A DNA stretch of 64,000 nt from Cladopsammia gracilis (GCA_022457155.1 JAJGOT010000166.1:1264501-1328500); one strand, 5' to 3'. Numbered from the stretch's first letter, positions 23,300 through 34,912 are shown. Notes: generated from the letters alone by a model not told the origin. Numbers and translations are program-made.

Positions 23300-26200
23300 A
23301 TGGAATTGAAACACATCCAACAAAGCTACCTGCTTATTTTAGTCTTAATCCATGGAGTAGCTGTTAGCTGCCAGAATGCGACCGAGCCTACGAGTAACTC
23401 TGGTGAGTGAAATGTACAAAGAAATTTACATCAGTGGAAGTTTGATTGGAATGCACACTACCTAGTTCGGCGCTCATTTCCCTGTGTCATTTATTCCTTC
23501 TTTTCTGAATGTGTGTGCAATTGCGCGTGAACTCCAAACTAGTACTTAAAATTCCGAAAGCAAAAACTAGGTGTTTCAAATATAATAACTTGGCCTTAAA
23601 CTGCCACGAATTTCAGCTGACATTTTCAATCACAGCGCTAAAACATTCATTTCTAAAGGTTTATTTTACTGAATACGATTTTAGCTTTGGTGTCAGGTCG
23701 TAAAGAGCCAATTTAACTTTTCATTTCAAGCCGTCCTTTTGAATATGAATATTGGTAGTACCATAGTATTGGCTGACTGAATTACTTTGCAAAGAGGCAT
23801 GCGTATGTAAATGACGTGAGCAATATTAGTCTAAAGTACATTCTTTTAAATTCAGAGTCGACTATTGGTGACTTTTGAACTGAGAAAAATAAACTGAAAT
23901 TGCTTAAAAGCGTACTTCATTTTATGTTAAAGAATTGTCATGCAGAAATATTTGACCTAAATCATTATCTTTCATCCTGATTTGTTTTGTAGTACAGTAT
24001 AACTAAAAACAATAAACTGCGTTTACTTTAAATCTCACGAAAACTAAAACAGTGATATAGTTTTTCATTTTGGATTATTGCAAACAAAAGTGAACAATAT
24101 TTATACTAAGTGCATTAATTTTCTATATTTCTTTGCATGTAACGTTAACAAAAAAATAGGCAAATTGTATGTAAACTGACTCAACGTAAGTTCAGTTTTG
24201 ATGGAAAAGTGCTGAATGAAACTTGTGATTGACGAAATTATCCGTTTGTTACTTTTATGCATGGACGCTAATATTTTTGGTGCGATTTGTTCAATACTCA
24301 AAATAGGGGTTTCTTTTAAGGAGCGCTAAGGGACTAAATAATTTAAAGCTTATTGCTCTATCAGGGCATTAGAGCATATCGACACGTCTTCGCCCCCACG
24401 GTCCATTTTCGTATTTACAGGAAATGGAAAATAAAACGGTTCTGACAAAATATCGTATTTTTAACAGTTATTGGTTTAAATTTAGAAATGGAGTTTCACG
24501 ATGGATAAATATGTAATAATAAATGCGTGTGCATTAACACGTGATCAGTGCATGGTAGTGAAGTCGCAATTAAATATATGAGAGAATATTACGTTATTTT
24601 TTATAGTACAATACTTTATATAAGTATTGTTAATCTGCATATATTCCTCAGAAATAAACCTACTGTCGAAAATTCAATATTATATACCATTATATGCTCA
24701 ATGCTAAACATCATTTTGTATATTTTATATATTTAGTTCTGTTCGCCACCCTGAAAACAGCCTACGGACTCTCTCCTCCGCAGAGGCTCCCATCAGTAAA
24801 GAACAGTAAAAGAGAAAAAAAAAAAAAGAGAAAATGGGAGCGCGGGGAACGATGGGAAGAGCGAAAGAGCGGGAGCGAGGTCTCCCTTCTTCTCCCTTCC
24901 CAGAGTTCCCCGCGCGCTTTACTTTTTACCTCTACCCAGCCTCCGCGCGTTTTTTGCCAAGCGTGGAGCGTGACTGGAAGGCCTCTGCGGAGTAGAGAGG
25001 CCTACGGAAAAAAACAAAAGCCTTTGTTAAGTGTAAACTTTTAAATGGAATTTTTGTGACTAAAATACGACTTGTCAGTACTACTGGCAAAAACAGGTTT
25101 CGCTATTGATCCTTTTTTATCTACTGTGGCATGTTTTTGTTAGTTTTTACTTGGCGAATTAAGCTGAATTAGAAAGCCTGAATTAAAGTGACGTAACTTT
25201 CACAAAAATCGTACAGACAGGTATCTCTGTATGTATACGTACGTATACAGTGGCGTAGCCAGCCTATAGGCCCTAAGGCCCAGGCCTACAAATTTTTCAG
25301 CCCACTTGTGTTACATTTTTAAGAATTGGAAATGAAAAATTCAAATCCATTCTCTTTTATTAAATATTATGATTTAGTTGCTGTCAAGATACATATAAAA
25401 TCACCAGAAAGTGAAGAATAAAGCATTTTCAAGGGCCAATATCGAAAGATTTTCCGGCGGGGGCATGCCCCCGGACCACCCTAGAAGCGGCCCTTGCGGG
25501 CCGGATGGCCAGGCCTACAACTCTTCTAAAAGCTGGCAACGCCCCTGGTATAACACGTAAAAATGACACTCCTATAAAAATTTACAACTGATAAAAACAT
25601 TAATTTAAACAGGTCAAAGTTTGGCTACCTAGGTAACGTGCAAACATTGTTAAATTATTGTTTTGCTTGTTCGAAAGGAGACAGAAAACGCTTTCAATAT
25701 TAGCTCTTTGTCATCATTTTAGGTGGTGAACTGTCGGTTCAACCATCGCTTGAAACAACATCAACATCATCGTCAACGTCAACAACAACAAAAACAACGG
25801 AAGAAAACACATCAACACCACCACCACCACCAACAACAACAACGTCACATCCAGCGGTGACGTTATCTCCAGGTATAGAGTTGTTGACGTCATCAGTACC
25901 AATTAAAGTTGTCGATATCGTGTCTGAATATGTGAAACAAGAGATGACACCTGAAGTCGAGTCCCCTGAAATGGCCACAACAACACCGATGTTGACGTCA
26001 CATCCAGTTTTTTCGTCATCTCGTTTTATGACGTCATCAAAACGAAAGGCGCAGATGTCTGTTACTGAAGATTTGGAGCAAGCGATAACACCTCAGGAGT
26101 CTATTCCTTTGAGATCAACAACGAAATCAATTATGATGTCAGATTCGGTTGTTACGTTTTCTTCTGTCAAAGAGTTGATGACGTCATCGAAATCGTTACC

Positions 26201-29200
26201 TCAATTCGAGGCTACTCCCTTGAGCTCAACAGAAAAGCCGATCGTGATGTCAAGTTCCGTTGTGACGTCATCGCCAATTATGGAACCGTTGAAATCATCG
26301 ACACCAGTGGCGATCGTTAATGTCGTCACCGAACAAGGTATGACGTCATCTTCGTCAGTGAATGACATGAGCTCCTCGGAGGCTTTGAACATCGAGCCAT
26401 CTACCATCCTCGAGAAACAAGAAACCTCTTCCTCAGAAATGCTGGAGCAAATTATGTCTTCTTCTTTGTCCTCTTTGTCAAAACAAAGCTTGTCTTCTGT
26501 GGGGGAAATGACATCATCTCAAGCATCGAAAATTGTTACGTCATTACAAATTTTGAGCAAAACTAACTCCCAAACCGAGGAAGAGATCACGTCATCTAAT
26601 GCTTTGGAAGCCGCCATGTTACCAACAATGGCAATGTTATCCTCAGATAAGGAAGAGATGACGCCATCACAAGCTTTAGAAATCTTGAGGTCATCCCAAA
26701 ATGAGAAAGCAGTTGCCACGTCAACGTATGAAGACATGAGATCGCCTACAACAACCTTAGCATCTGTTCAAATGACATCGTCCTCTCAAATTATGGAAGT
26801 TTTGACGTCCCAAACTGTTGATGTTTTAATGTCTGCCGGAACAACAGACGACATGACGACACCACAACCAACAAAAACTTTGATTTCATTTTCAATGTCT
26901 TCAACATCTTCGTCGCATATCATACATGCTGTGAAATCATCACAAGTGAAAACGGAAATAGATTATTCTTCACTTCACACGTCGACTGTTTCAACGCCCT
27001 TCCGGGCTACGTCTCTTCAACCTCTAAAAACAACAGTAGCTTTTACTGAGATTTCATCGTCTTATGAAGAAGTGAAGGCCTTTAAAACAACTCTAACTTT
27101 CTCTTCATCTCAACTTGCAGATGTGAAAGCGACCACAACAAAGAAAAACCATGGATCTTTACCCACACAACTCCCAACAGACACCTTGATGACGTCATCA
27201 CACAACAGTGCCCCAGTTGCCATAACAACGTCAAGCAAAAATGTCAGTGTTGAGCCTCCTGCAACAGCTTCAGGAACAGGACATCACCCTACCCACCCCA
27301 CTCATCATACTGAGCATGAAGATACACATACCACTCACACTCACCCCGACGAGCCACACACGCATGCCACGAACAAGACAAATGATGAACACGTGATATA
27401 CCACACCATGGACTATCCACATGAGCCCGATGTAGACGCCGCCACTGGAGGTAAAAATAAGAACGATAACAATTGGATGGTGTCAATTTTCGTCGTGATC
27501 GGGCTTCTTAGCGGCATGGTTTTATTTGTGGTGGTAATGGTAATAAAAGACAAGGCCAGAACCGGGTAAGTTGGTTAAGTATTTAAGTGTTAAGTATTTG
27601 TTAAAACAGAAGTAACATGAGAAACTTAAGTTGGCAAACTCCACAAAGTTCAAGGGCAATCTCGTGTTCTCGCGTGACAAACGTACACACACCTCGACCT
27701 CGTTCTCAGGTTCTTTCCTATCGATGGATGAGGAGAAACAACAACAACAACAATTTTATTTCATTATTAATATACATGTAACAATATTTTCAACATTGAC
27801 AACCCGAAGTTAGCATAGCTAATCGAGGCGAGTTGTCAAAAATAAGAACAAAAATTAACATTAGCTCCTAGTAATATGACTGAAAGGACTCTTGCTTATA
27901 CTTAAGCTGCAGCAAACATTTCCACGTCAAATGCGAGTTTGCCAACTAAAAAAAGTTGGCGTTAAACTGGGCAAAAATAAAGAACGTAGGTAAGATTTGT
28001 CGCCAACAGTTTGCCAGCGTGTTTGCCAACTAACTTTAGTTTGTCGTGTGAAGGCACTTAAAAGTAGTCTTCTAATCACATAGTATTCAATCACGACAAA
28101 CGAAAATCAATTAACGTAGTCAACCATTCAGAACTCCAAGCAAAAAAGGCGTACAACCGATGTAATTTGTATTATGAAAGATGCCGTAATAGGCGGAGGA
28201 AAACATGCGAGCGAAACCAAGCGTTTCATGGTAACTTTTCCATGTTGTAATCAATTTCCATTTTCTTCAATGTTGATCAACATTTTTTCAATTTGTGAAT
28301 TATGTTTTCTTCAATACTAATCTTTTATTAATGATCTACAATCTTGGCCAATGCCTTAAACATAAACTCCCCTTCCCTCTCCCCTGAGCAATGTTGAGAG
28401 TAAAAATAAGACATGCATCGTACGAATAGTGCAATAGTCCACTTTCGAATTCGCTATGGTCGCTGAATGAAAGCATTGAAGACGCATTTTTACAGGGTTA
28501 GCCTCAATCTTAGCCACTCACTGCGACTGTTGCCTTGTCGTGGCTGAGTGGCTTGTGCGTCCCAATGACTCCAAGAGCTATGCCGGCAGGGGTGTTTACA
28601 CCCCTGGTAGGGCCTCCCAAGCCGGAAAGGTCAAGGAGTAGGGTCCATACTAAAGTCATTCCCATGGCCCTCCAGACGTGGGGGTTAGGCTTGAGGCTAA
28701 CAACCTCATCCTGTAAAAAGAACTTGTTACGGAAACAGCAAAAAAAAAGCCTCAATCTGAAGTGATAAATCCACAAATTCAGGCGAGAAGATGACCTGTT
28801 TAGAGCTCTGTTTATTGTTTAATTTTCAAATTTCACGCACTTTCTGCCGGTATTTGTGAATATTTTACATCAGGTCGAGTCTAACCCTGTATCGATGTGT
28901 CATTGGTGTTTGAATTCAGCGGTAATTTTAAATACGAAAATGGCTTATTCCAATTTAAGGACTTTAACATTGTATAGGGGGTGAGGGTGGGGAGGACGAA
29001 CTTTCTAAGTTACATTTTAGTTACATTAATTATCGGCGACTTTTAATTAAATTATCCATCAAAAACGTCTGAAAAAGGTGAAGTGTCCCTATACCAATTG
29101 ACCAGGACGGTAGGTACAGTTCTAAAATAATATAAGGCTGTTTTTTTTTATTGCAGCGGGGCAAATTTAAAGGCCAAAAAACGTCCAGGTATTTCTAATA

Positions 29201-31004
29201 ATAAATATATAATGTTTATTCATCTATTTTAAGTTTAAAAATCGCTTAGATGATAAAGGTCTTCCTTTGCAGTTACCATTGGAAAGATCTGTCTGTCTGT
29301 CTGTTTCTCTGTTTCTCTGTTTCTCTGTCTGTCTGTCTGCATGTCTGTCTGTCTGTCTGTCTGCAGAAAAAACAGACAGATTCAAAAGTGAATCAATCAA
29401 TCAATCGTGTCTGTCTGTCTGTCTGCATGTCTGTCTGTTTCTCTGTCTGCATGTCTGTCTGTCTGTCTGTTTCTTGAATCAATCAATCAATTTGTCTGTC
29501 TGTCTGTTTCTCTTTCTGTCTGTACATATTTTTAGTGTAGTTGTACAGTATTTATGTAAAGAAGTTATGTAACGTGAAATTACCGTATTCAAATAAAAGT
29601 GAATCAATCAATCAATTGTCTGTCAGTTTCTCTGTCTGTCTGTCTGTCTGTCTGTTTCTCTGTCTGTCTGTCTGTCTGTCTGCGTGTCTGTCTGTCTGTT
29701 TTTTTAGAATGGTATCTTTTAGGGTTCAAATAAATCTTGATCCATCTTGAATTGGTCTCCTTTAGGGGTTTAATTCAAATTTTCCGATGAGCACATTACA
29801 CCAACACAAGGCTTAACTCAAAGTACCTAAGTACCTAAGGGAATGAGGAGTGTCCCCTTATTTTGATAGTGAATTGCATTATAACATCAACAAGGTACCG
29901 ACGATCCAACCTACAGGTTATGATAACGTTTATGTAAAGCTCGGACAAAATGTCTCAACACCGTCGGTCAACATTTGTTGGGCACGTGGCTGAAACATAA
30001 TTGGCTGTTGCTATGTTATTGTGTTAGAACGTTAAGCCTTGGCCTTAGAGAAGAGATGCATAAAAACGAACATTTCCTTTCTACAAAAACAGGATTAATT
30101 TTCAAGTGGTTGGGGCAGTGATAATTATGTAAGCGTGTGCAAGATTTCTAAAAGATTAATTATCTGTGGCACTGAGAAACTTTCGCTTCCTGGCCCCGGT
30201 TGTTCAAAAGGTGGATAGCGCGATCCACCGAATAAATCACTGTCCAGTGGATAGTCGCACTCGGGCCACGATGGCTCACACGGCCGGAGCTTAACCCGGT
30301 TTCCGTAGCATGAAGCAACTAGGAATATTGCTACTCCCCCCTGGATGGGATGCTAGTCCATCGCAGGGTTACCCCCAGGATTTTGTCGCCGGTACCCATT
30401 TATACACCTGGGTGGAGAGAGACAGTGTGGAGTAAGTTTCTTGTCTAAGGAAACAACACGACGGCAGAGACCAGGCTCGAACCACCGACCTTCAGGTTAA
30501 AAGTCCGACGCGCTAACCACTAGACCACGGTGCCGCCCACTATCCAGTGGATAAGTATTAACAAAATCCATTATGTTATCCGCTGGATAGTGATTTATCC
30601 GGTGGATAGTGCTATCCACCTTTTACAACTGGGCTCAGTTGTTCTTACCATTATTGCCAATATCTTTGTAAATTTGTTTCTTTTAAGCGATCGGTGATGA
30701 CAACGGTTTCATGCCCTTGAGAGAACTAAAAGTAGAAAAAGAACCAAAGATAACTCACGTGGAAAAGAGGCATAGCCAAAGATACAGTTACCATGGAAAC
30801 CCAGAAGACGCCATTCCTCTCCTGGAACTCCATATTAGGGATGGTGAGCCTCCTTTGCTGAACGCGCATGACGAGTTACAGGACACCCAGCCTGAGAAGC
30901 CAGAGAAGAAAGGAAAACCTCTTCTGGATGTATATGGAGACAGCAGCACATCAATGTCATCTGCAAAATCCAAGGAGAAAGTTTCTGAAGCCTCTTTTAT
31001 CTGA
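23300..31004 (+). CDS. Gene 2: mucin-like single-pass membrane protein, 4 exons
   Basis: Exons 23300-23402, 25723-27565, 29157-29188 and 30688-31004 join in frame to 764 residues. Exon 1 encodes only a signal peptide (hydrophobic LLILVLIHGVAV) and ends in phase 1. Exon 2 encodes about 580 residues dominated by Ser, Thr, Met and Pro, with recurring MTSS and E-E-M-T-S-S-x-A-L. These are probably heavily O-glycosylated. A His-rich stretch lies just outside the membrane at about 545-595, and a transmembrane helix at about 619-643. The tail (about 120 residues) has basic KDKAR and KAKKRP, PLRELK, YSYHGNP, and repeated PLLELH/PLLNAH/PLLDVY. The post-TM exon is 32 nt in phases 2/1, exactly as in gene 1, so I infer a paralogue that lost or never had the folded ectodomain. 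Function unknown; adhesion or signalling mucin is likely. Confidence 0.8.
24765..25010. mobile_element. Foldback-like element in gene 2 intron 1
   Basis: GCCTACGGACTCTCTCCTCCGCAGAGG at the left is mirrored by CCTCTGCGGAGTAGAGAGGCCTACGG at the right. The purine-rich left half and pyrimidine-rich right half (GCGCGGGGAAC / GTTCCCCGCGC) also pair. Confidence 0.6.
25248..25547. mobile_element. 300-bp MITE with 5-bp duplication GTATA
   Basis: The ends CAGTGGCGTAGCCAG and CTGGCAACGCCCCTG are flanked by GTATA at 25243-25247 and 25548-25552. Third member of the same end-class as 15605 and 21791. It sits in gene 2 intron 1; the rest of that intron (23403-25722) shows nothing else. Confidence 0.8.
27737..27850. 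repeat. LINE 3'-tail-like segment with CAA repeat
   Basis: (CAA)n followed by TTTTATTTCATTATTAATAT. It resembles the tail after the LINE fragment at 42060. No RT coding remains. It lies in gene 2 intron 2. Confidence 0.35.
28500..28765 (+). mobile_element. Retroelement-like fragment in gene 2 intron 2
   Basis: A discrete GC-richer block (TTGTCGTGGCTGAGTGGC ... GCCGGCAGGGGTGTTTACAC ... ACGTGGGGGTTAGGC ... CCTCATCCTGTAAAAAG), framed by GCCTCAATCT at 28501 and 28748. It looks like a retroposon 5' segment. I cannot name the family. Confidence 0.35.
29286..29703 (+). repeat. (TCTG)n and (AATC)n compound microsatellite in gene 2 intron 3
   Basis: Several long TCTG runs are separated by AAAGTGAATCAATCAATCAAT spacers and TTTCTC interruptions. 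Open frames here (Leu/Ser/Val/Cys repeats) are artefacts of the repeat. Confidence 0.95.
30192..30637. mobile_element. Foldback element split by a SINE
   Basis: The arms GGTTGTTCAAAAGGTGGATAG and CTATCCACCTTTTACAAC are inverted. Intact relatives lie at 50438-50580 and 57478-57617. The left arm is interrupted at 30256 by a SINE. Confidence 0.8.
30256..30540 (-). mobile_element. tRNA-derived SINE nested in a foldback element
   Basis: On the minus strand the head GGGCGGCACCGTGGTCTAGT (A box), CTTTTAA anticodon-like loop and GGTTCGAGCC (B box) read like a tRNA. After it comes a body with GATGGACTAGCATCCCATCC. A near-identical 16-bp duplication (CACTRTCCAGTGGATA) flanks it, as expected for LINE-driven insertion. 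Confidence 0.8.
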
Positions 31005-31404
31005 AGAGAATAAACGTTTAATCTGTCTCTACTTATATTCCTTAAACCTGTCTACAATGAAATTTCAGGAGCTCATTCAGCAGACAGAACATTTTAATGA
31101 ATGTCGTAACACGCATAACATCATTACGAAATTAACCACATCTGAGCAGTCATAACAAACGAAAATAATACAAGGAACCAATCAGAACTCAAGATAAAAT
31201 ATGCAATAATAAGTAAAAAGCGGTAAACTGATCCTTACGGCAACGAGAAGAGATTGAGACAGAAGTGAGATAAAAACAAACAGTTGAATATATTTGTCCT
31301 ACTTCGGTTAGCAAAACAAACCTTCGGGAGCTAGAAAAGAAAAATGAATTACAGATATACAAGGACCGTTAGATATTGAAATATGCAAAAAAGTAACTTT
31401 AAAA

Positions 31405-31500
31405 TATGTAATCGGTGCCAAGCACGGGAAAACGTGAAGCCGGTGCCAAGCGCGGGAAAACGCTAATCCAGTGCCAAGCGCGGGAAAACACCGTAAGCGT
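31405..31500 (+). repeat. Short GCCAAGCGCGGGAAAAC repeat
   Basis: Three copies of the same motif as the minisatellite at 19530-19990 (E2F-like GCGGGAAA). It lies about 400 bp after the gene 2 stop. In both genes the motif lies just downstream of the 3' end. Confidence 0.65.
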
Positions 31501-32045
31501 GATTCACGCAATTTGTTTCATTTTTGCTTCTGATTGGTTTAAAAAGCGCACGTTTGTTCTGATGGCCCAGAGCACGTTGCACCAGTGTTTTTCTCTTTCT
31601 ACAAAGCTCAGTATCTAAGAATTAATGCAAACACAATATTTTTTACCCACTGGACAAGGTATGGTTTTCGAAGGTGTTGCTGTCTTGACCTAAGCTTCAT
31701 TAATAATTCATAACGAGAACACAAAGGAAATCACTACTTAGGAGGTTTGGATACCTGGTCTTAATTAGCATAGATTTTGGCAATTTTATTCCTTCGTTTT
31801 TCCGTATTTAATGATTAGTTTGAGAAACAATACAATACAATATAGCTATATCAAGCTATATCAAACACTCGAAAGAGTGTTTCATAAGGTACCCAAACAC
31901 CAAACACCTCGAGTGGTTTAAAAAAACTCGGTTGTGCCTCGTTTTTCATCCCACTTTTCGGTGTCAGAATACTGATCTTGATGACACACTATTCCTCATG
32001 TTTGATTTATTACTTGATACCCATGGGCCAGTTTTGTTTAAAATT

Positions 32046-32470
32046 AAATGTTGAGCCATGTAGCACTGGTGATACAAACAAGGAATCAGAGAATTAACTC
32101 TGTGTGTAAATTATAGTGCTAAAGCGAACCTATAAATTTCCCTGAACTGAGCGTTAACCCTAGTATCACCAGTGCTCCGTGGCTCAACATTTATTTGTAC
32201 CCTTCACATTCTCATTGCCACGAATCACCACCTTATTACCGACGATCTGCTCCCGTACGGCCTCGTGGTTCAAGCGGTAGAGCGACGGAAGATCTAATCC
32301 GATCCGGAGGTCGTGGGTTCGAATCCCACCGAGGTCAAAGGTTTTTTTTTTCCCTCGTGTGGTCCCTCATTTCCTTACTATAGGGCTGACGCTCAGTACA
32401 GGGAAATTTATGGGTTTACCTTAGCACTGTAATTTACACACTGAGTTCATTTGTAATTCTCTGATTCCAT
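32046..32470. mobile_element. Long inverted repeat with tRNA-like core
   Basis: GGAATCAGAGAATTAACTC near 32081 and its partner GAATTCTCTGATTCC-type end near 32468 bound arms of about 80-95 bp (shared TAAATTTCCCTGAAC, GTGTGTAAATTA). The core at 32263-32338 is tRNA-like. A second palindrome, TTGAGCCATGTAGCACTGGT and ACCAGTGCTCCGTGGCTCAA, spans 32048-32188. Confidence 0.7.
32263..32338 (+). tRNA. tRNA-like sequence (probably not functional)
   Basis: Acceptor GGCCTCG pairs with CGAGGTC. The D-arm region is TGGTTCAAGCGGTAGAGC. The T arm GTGGG-TTCGAAT-CCCAC is perfect, followed by poly-T. The anticodon arm is irregular (CGGA/TCCG, 8-base loop AGATCTAA), so this is more likely a tRNA-derived core than a working tRNA. 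Confidence 0.45.
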
Positions 32471-33094
32471 GGTTAAAATTACTCTGCTAGTGCTCTAAGA
32501 GAAAACAAATAAGCGTCTTGGTTTGCAGATTGATTGGTTTTCAAGTTCTTTAGTCTCTCTTCTTCCTTGGAAAAATCACTAAAAACTGAATCATGGTTTT
32601 GTTCTGCCTTAAGAAATTTATTTATTATCTTCCACTTAGTGTTCTAGGAACTAAGGAAATATACTAAGTTTTAATTTAAGCACAGCCGTGATCCCGCAAA
32701 AACAGCTAAAACGTAAAAATCCCTATGACATAGACCCTCGGGAATCCTAGGGCATCCTCGGACATCATCGGACATTCCTCGGGACCACTCGATTTGTAAT
32801 AGAGAGAGTCCGCGATAGTGGGAGTTATTTTCAGTCATCATTTTTGCTGGGCATTCAGCTCCTGTCCGTTACAACGAGGTGTTTGTTATAGCGAGCTGAC
32901 CGCAAGGCGGGAGTTGACTTCGTTTAGTTTTACACAAAAATTGCTTCCCAAACGAAAATACATGCAGCGTTTGAAGCGAATAATCATAAAAATGTTTACA
33001 AGTAATCTCTTTTAGCTTTAATAAAATTAAAGTGTTGACAAGCAGGATAACATTAAAACTAATGCGTTAAGGATGGTGTTGCCTGTTCGCTCCT

Positions 33095-33134
<40 letters not shown>
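33095..33134 (+). repeat. (AAAT)n microsatellite
   Basis: About nine AAAT units. A second run with interruptions is at 34578-34635. Confidence 0.9.
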
Positions 33135-33135
<1 letters not shown>

Positions 33136-34093
33136 GTAAAGGTTATTGACCTGGAGCGAGGGGATACGTGATATATTCCCCCCGTGGCGTACCCGAGGGC
33201 GTAGCCCGAGGGAACGCCCCGAGGGACAGGTCAATAGCATGCTTATTTTTCACTTTGTGAGGTTTTCTAAAACCAAGAAACTATTGATTTTTCGGAGAGT
33301 AACATTTCGTTCAATTCAAATGCAAAAAAAGCATAATTCCGCAAGGCCGCATTGGGATCACGGCACATGACGAAGCGAGACGGTAAACATGTTTTGCTTT
33401 TGCCAAATTTGCAGGGTGTTGTTGCAGCTCTCGTAAGGTCTCGCACCATTGGTTTGCAACCCTTAGAGCTAACAATAGAACAAACAACACAACAATGGAC
33501 CCTAACCCTAAAAACAATAGCAGCTGTGTTTTACCGGGCCAATGGAAATAAAGGTTTCATTGAGCACGTTGCTTCGTTATGAGTAGAAGGAGGGAGAGAG
33601 AGAAGAAAATGTATGAACAGTAATCGTGGTCTCGCCATGGTCCAACTGCTCGCCTTCATCTTTCTAAGATCAGTGGAGTGGATGTCGGTGTGTTTTCCAA
33701 AAAAAATTCAGGTTCATGCGTAAACCGAGGCGTCATATACTATTGAAGAACCGAAACTAAATCGCGGTAAGATACCATCGAATAATATTATCAATATTTC
33801 GCTTTTTGGCCGCGACCCGGCAAGTTAATTATGTAGGAATAAGATTGATGAAGTTGTCTTTTTATGCAAACAAAAAATATTGACTGATGATAGTGTGTTT
33901 TCCTTGTTAAGCCCTATTTTGTCTTTCTGTTTGTGTTATTCCAGTTAGGGAACTAAGTCGAGGGGAATATGTCGGGGGGAATACGCTGAGGGGAATATAT
34001 TCCATTGTTTCGCTATTGTTATCAGCTTTTGTTTCAGCCCCGCACTCCCCTGTTTCAATGAAAGCTGCCGCCACCAGCTTTTCAGACAGTTAA

Positions 34094-34513
34094 AGGGAAC
34101 CTCCATTGTTATAACAAATTGACGTTAAATTGTTGGAAATAAAGTCTAAATTAAAAATTTTTAAAAAGCAGGTGCAAATATAATTTTAGTGTACAAAAAA
34201 GTGGATATGAATATCGCCTATTTTCGCTTTTAAATTTCCCGCGCGCCGCCATTTTGAATATTTATGACGTGTTACGGTTGTCTTATTGTTGCATACAAAA
34301 GAAATTCGATTCTTAACAATAGCGGCAACCGTAACACGTCCTAAATATTCAAAATGGCGGCGCGCGGAAAATTTAAAATCGAAAATAGGCGATATTTATA
34401 TCCATTTTATTTGTACACTAAAATTATATTTGCACCTGTTCTTTTAAAATTTTAAATTTCGACTTTATTTCCAACAATTTAGCGTCAATTTGTTCTGACA
34501 ATGGAGGTTCCCT
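34094..34513. mobile_element. 420-bp near-perfect palindrome flanked by TTAA
   Basis: AGGGAACCTCCATTGTTATA and TGACAATGGAGGTTCCCT are inverted ends, with TTAA at 34090-34093 and 34514-34517. Pairing continues almost to the centre through GCGCGCCGCCATTTTGAATA. It has no ORF. TTAA suggests a piggyBac or Kolobok relative (inference). Confidence 0.85.
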
Positions 34514-34735
34514 TTAATAATGGTCGTGGGCTATTGAATATATTCACCCGAAAAGAACAAAGAAAACCGAGCCAACTGAAAAATAAATAAAATAAATAAT
34601 AAATAAATAAATAATAAATAAATAATAAATAATTAAATGTTTAACGAGGGTAACACTTAACAGACTCTCGAGAGACTGACAAACCGGTGGTCCTCGATTA
34701 TTCCGGATTGAATTGGAATTTGGAAATGTTGGTTT

Positions 34736-34912
34736 TTATGGAGGGAGGAAAACCGGAGTACCCGGAGAAAAACCCTCGGAGAAAGGATGAGAACCAACAA
34801 CAAACTCAACCCACATATGATGCCGGGGTAGGGAATCAAACCCGGGCCACATTGGTTGGAGGCGAGTGCTCTTACCACTACACCACCCCTGCTCCCCTCC
34901 TGTTCGATCGGT
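34736..34912 (-). mobile_element. tRNA-derived SINE
   Basis: Minus strand: GGGGTGGTGTAGTGGTAAGA (A box), GGTTTGATTCC (B box), then a body with GGGTTGAGTTTGTTGTTGG and GGGTACTCCGGTTTTCCTCC. The latter resembles conserved SINE cores found in many animals. Confidence 0.75.

Noticed and set aside
25714..25978. Minus-strand Val/Asp-rich frames opposite gene 2 exon 2
   Set aside because: Antisense of the Ser/Thr codons, with no splice or start support.
29250..29750. Cys/Leu/Ser/Val-rich frames
   Set aside because: Products of the (TCTG)n microsatellite.
32263..32338. Working tRNA gene
   Set aside because: Anticodon arm is abnormal and the sequence is the centre of a mobile inverted repeat; kept only as a tRNA-like feature.
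33495..33520. Telomere-like CCCTAACCCTAAA
   Set aside because: Only two units, inside a dispersed repeat; likewise at about 52750.
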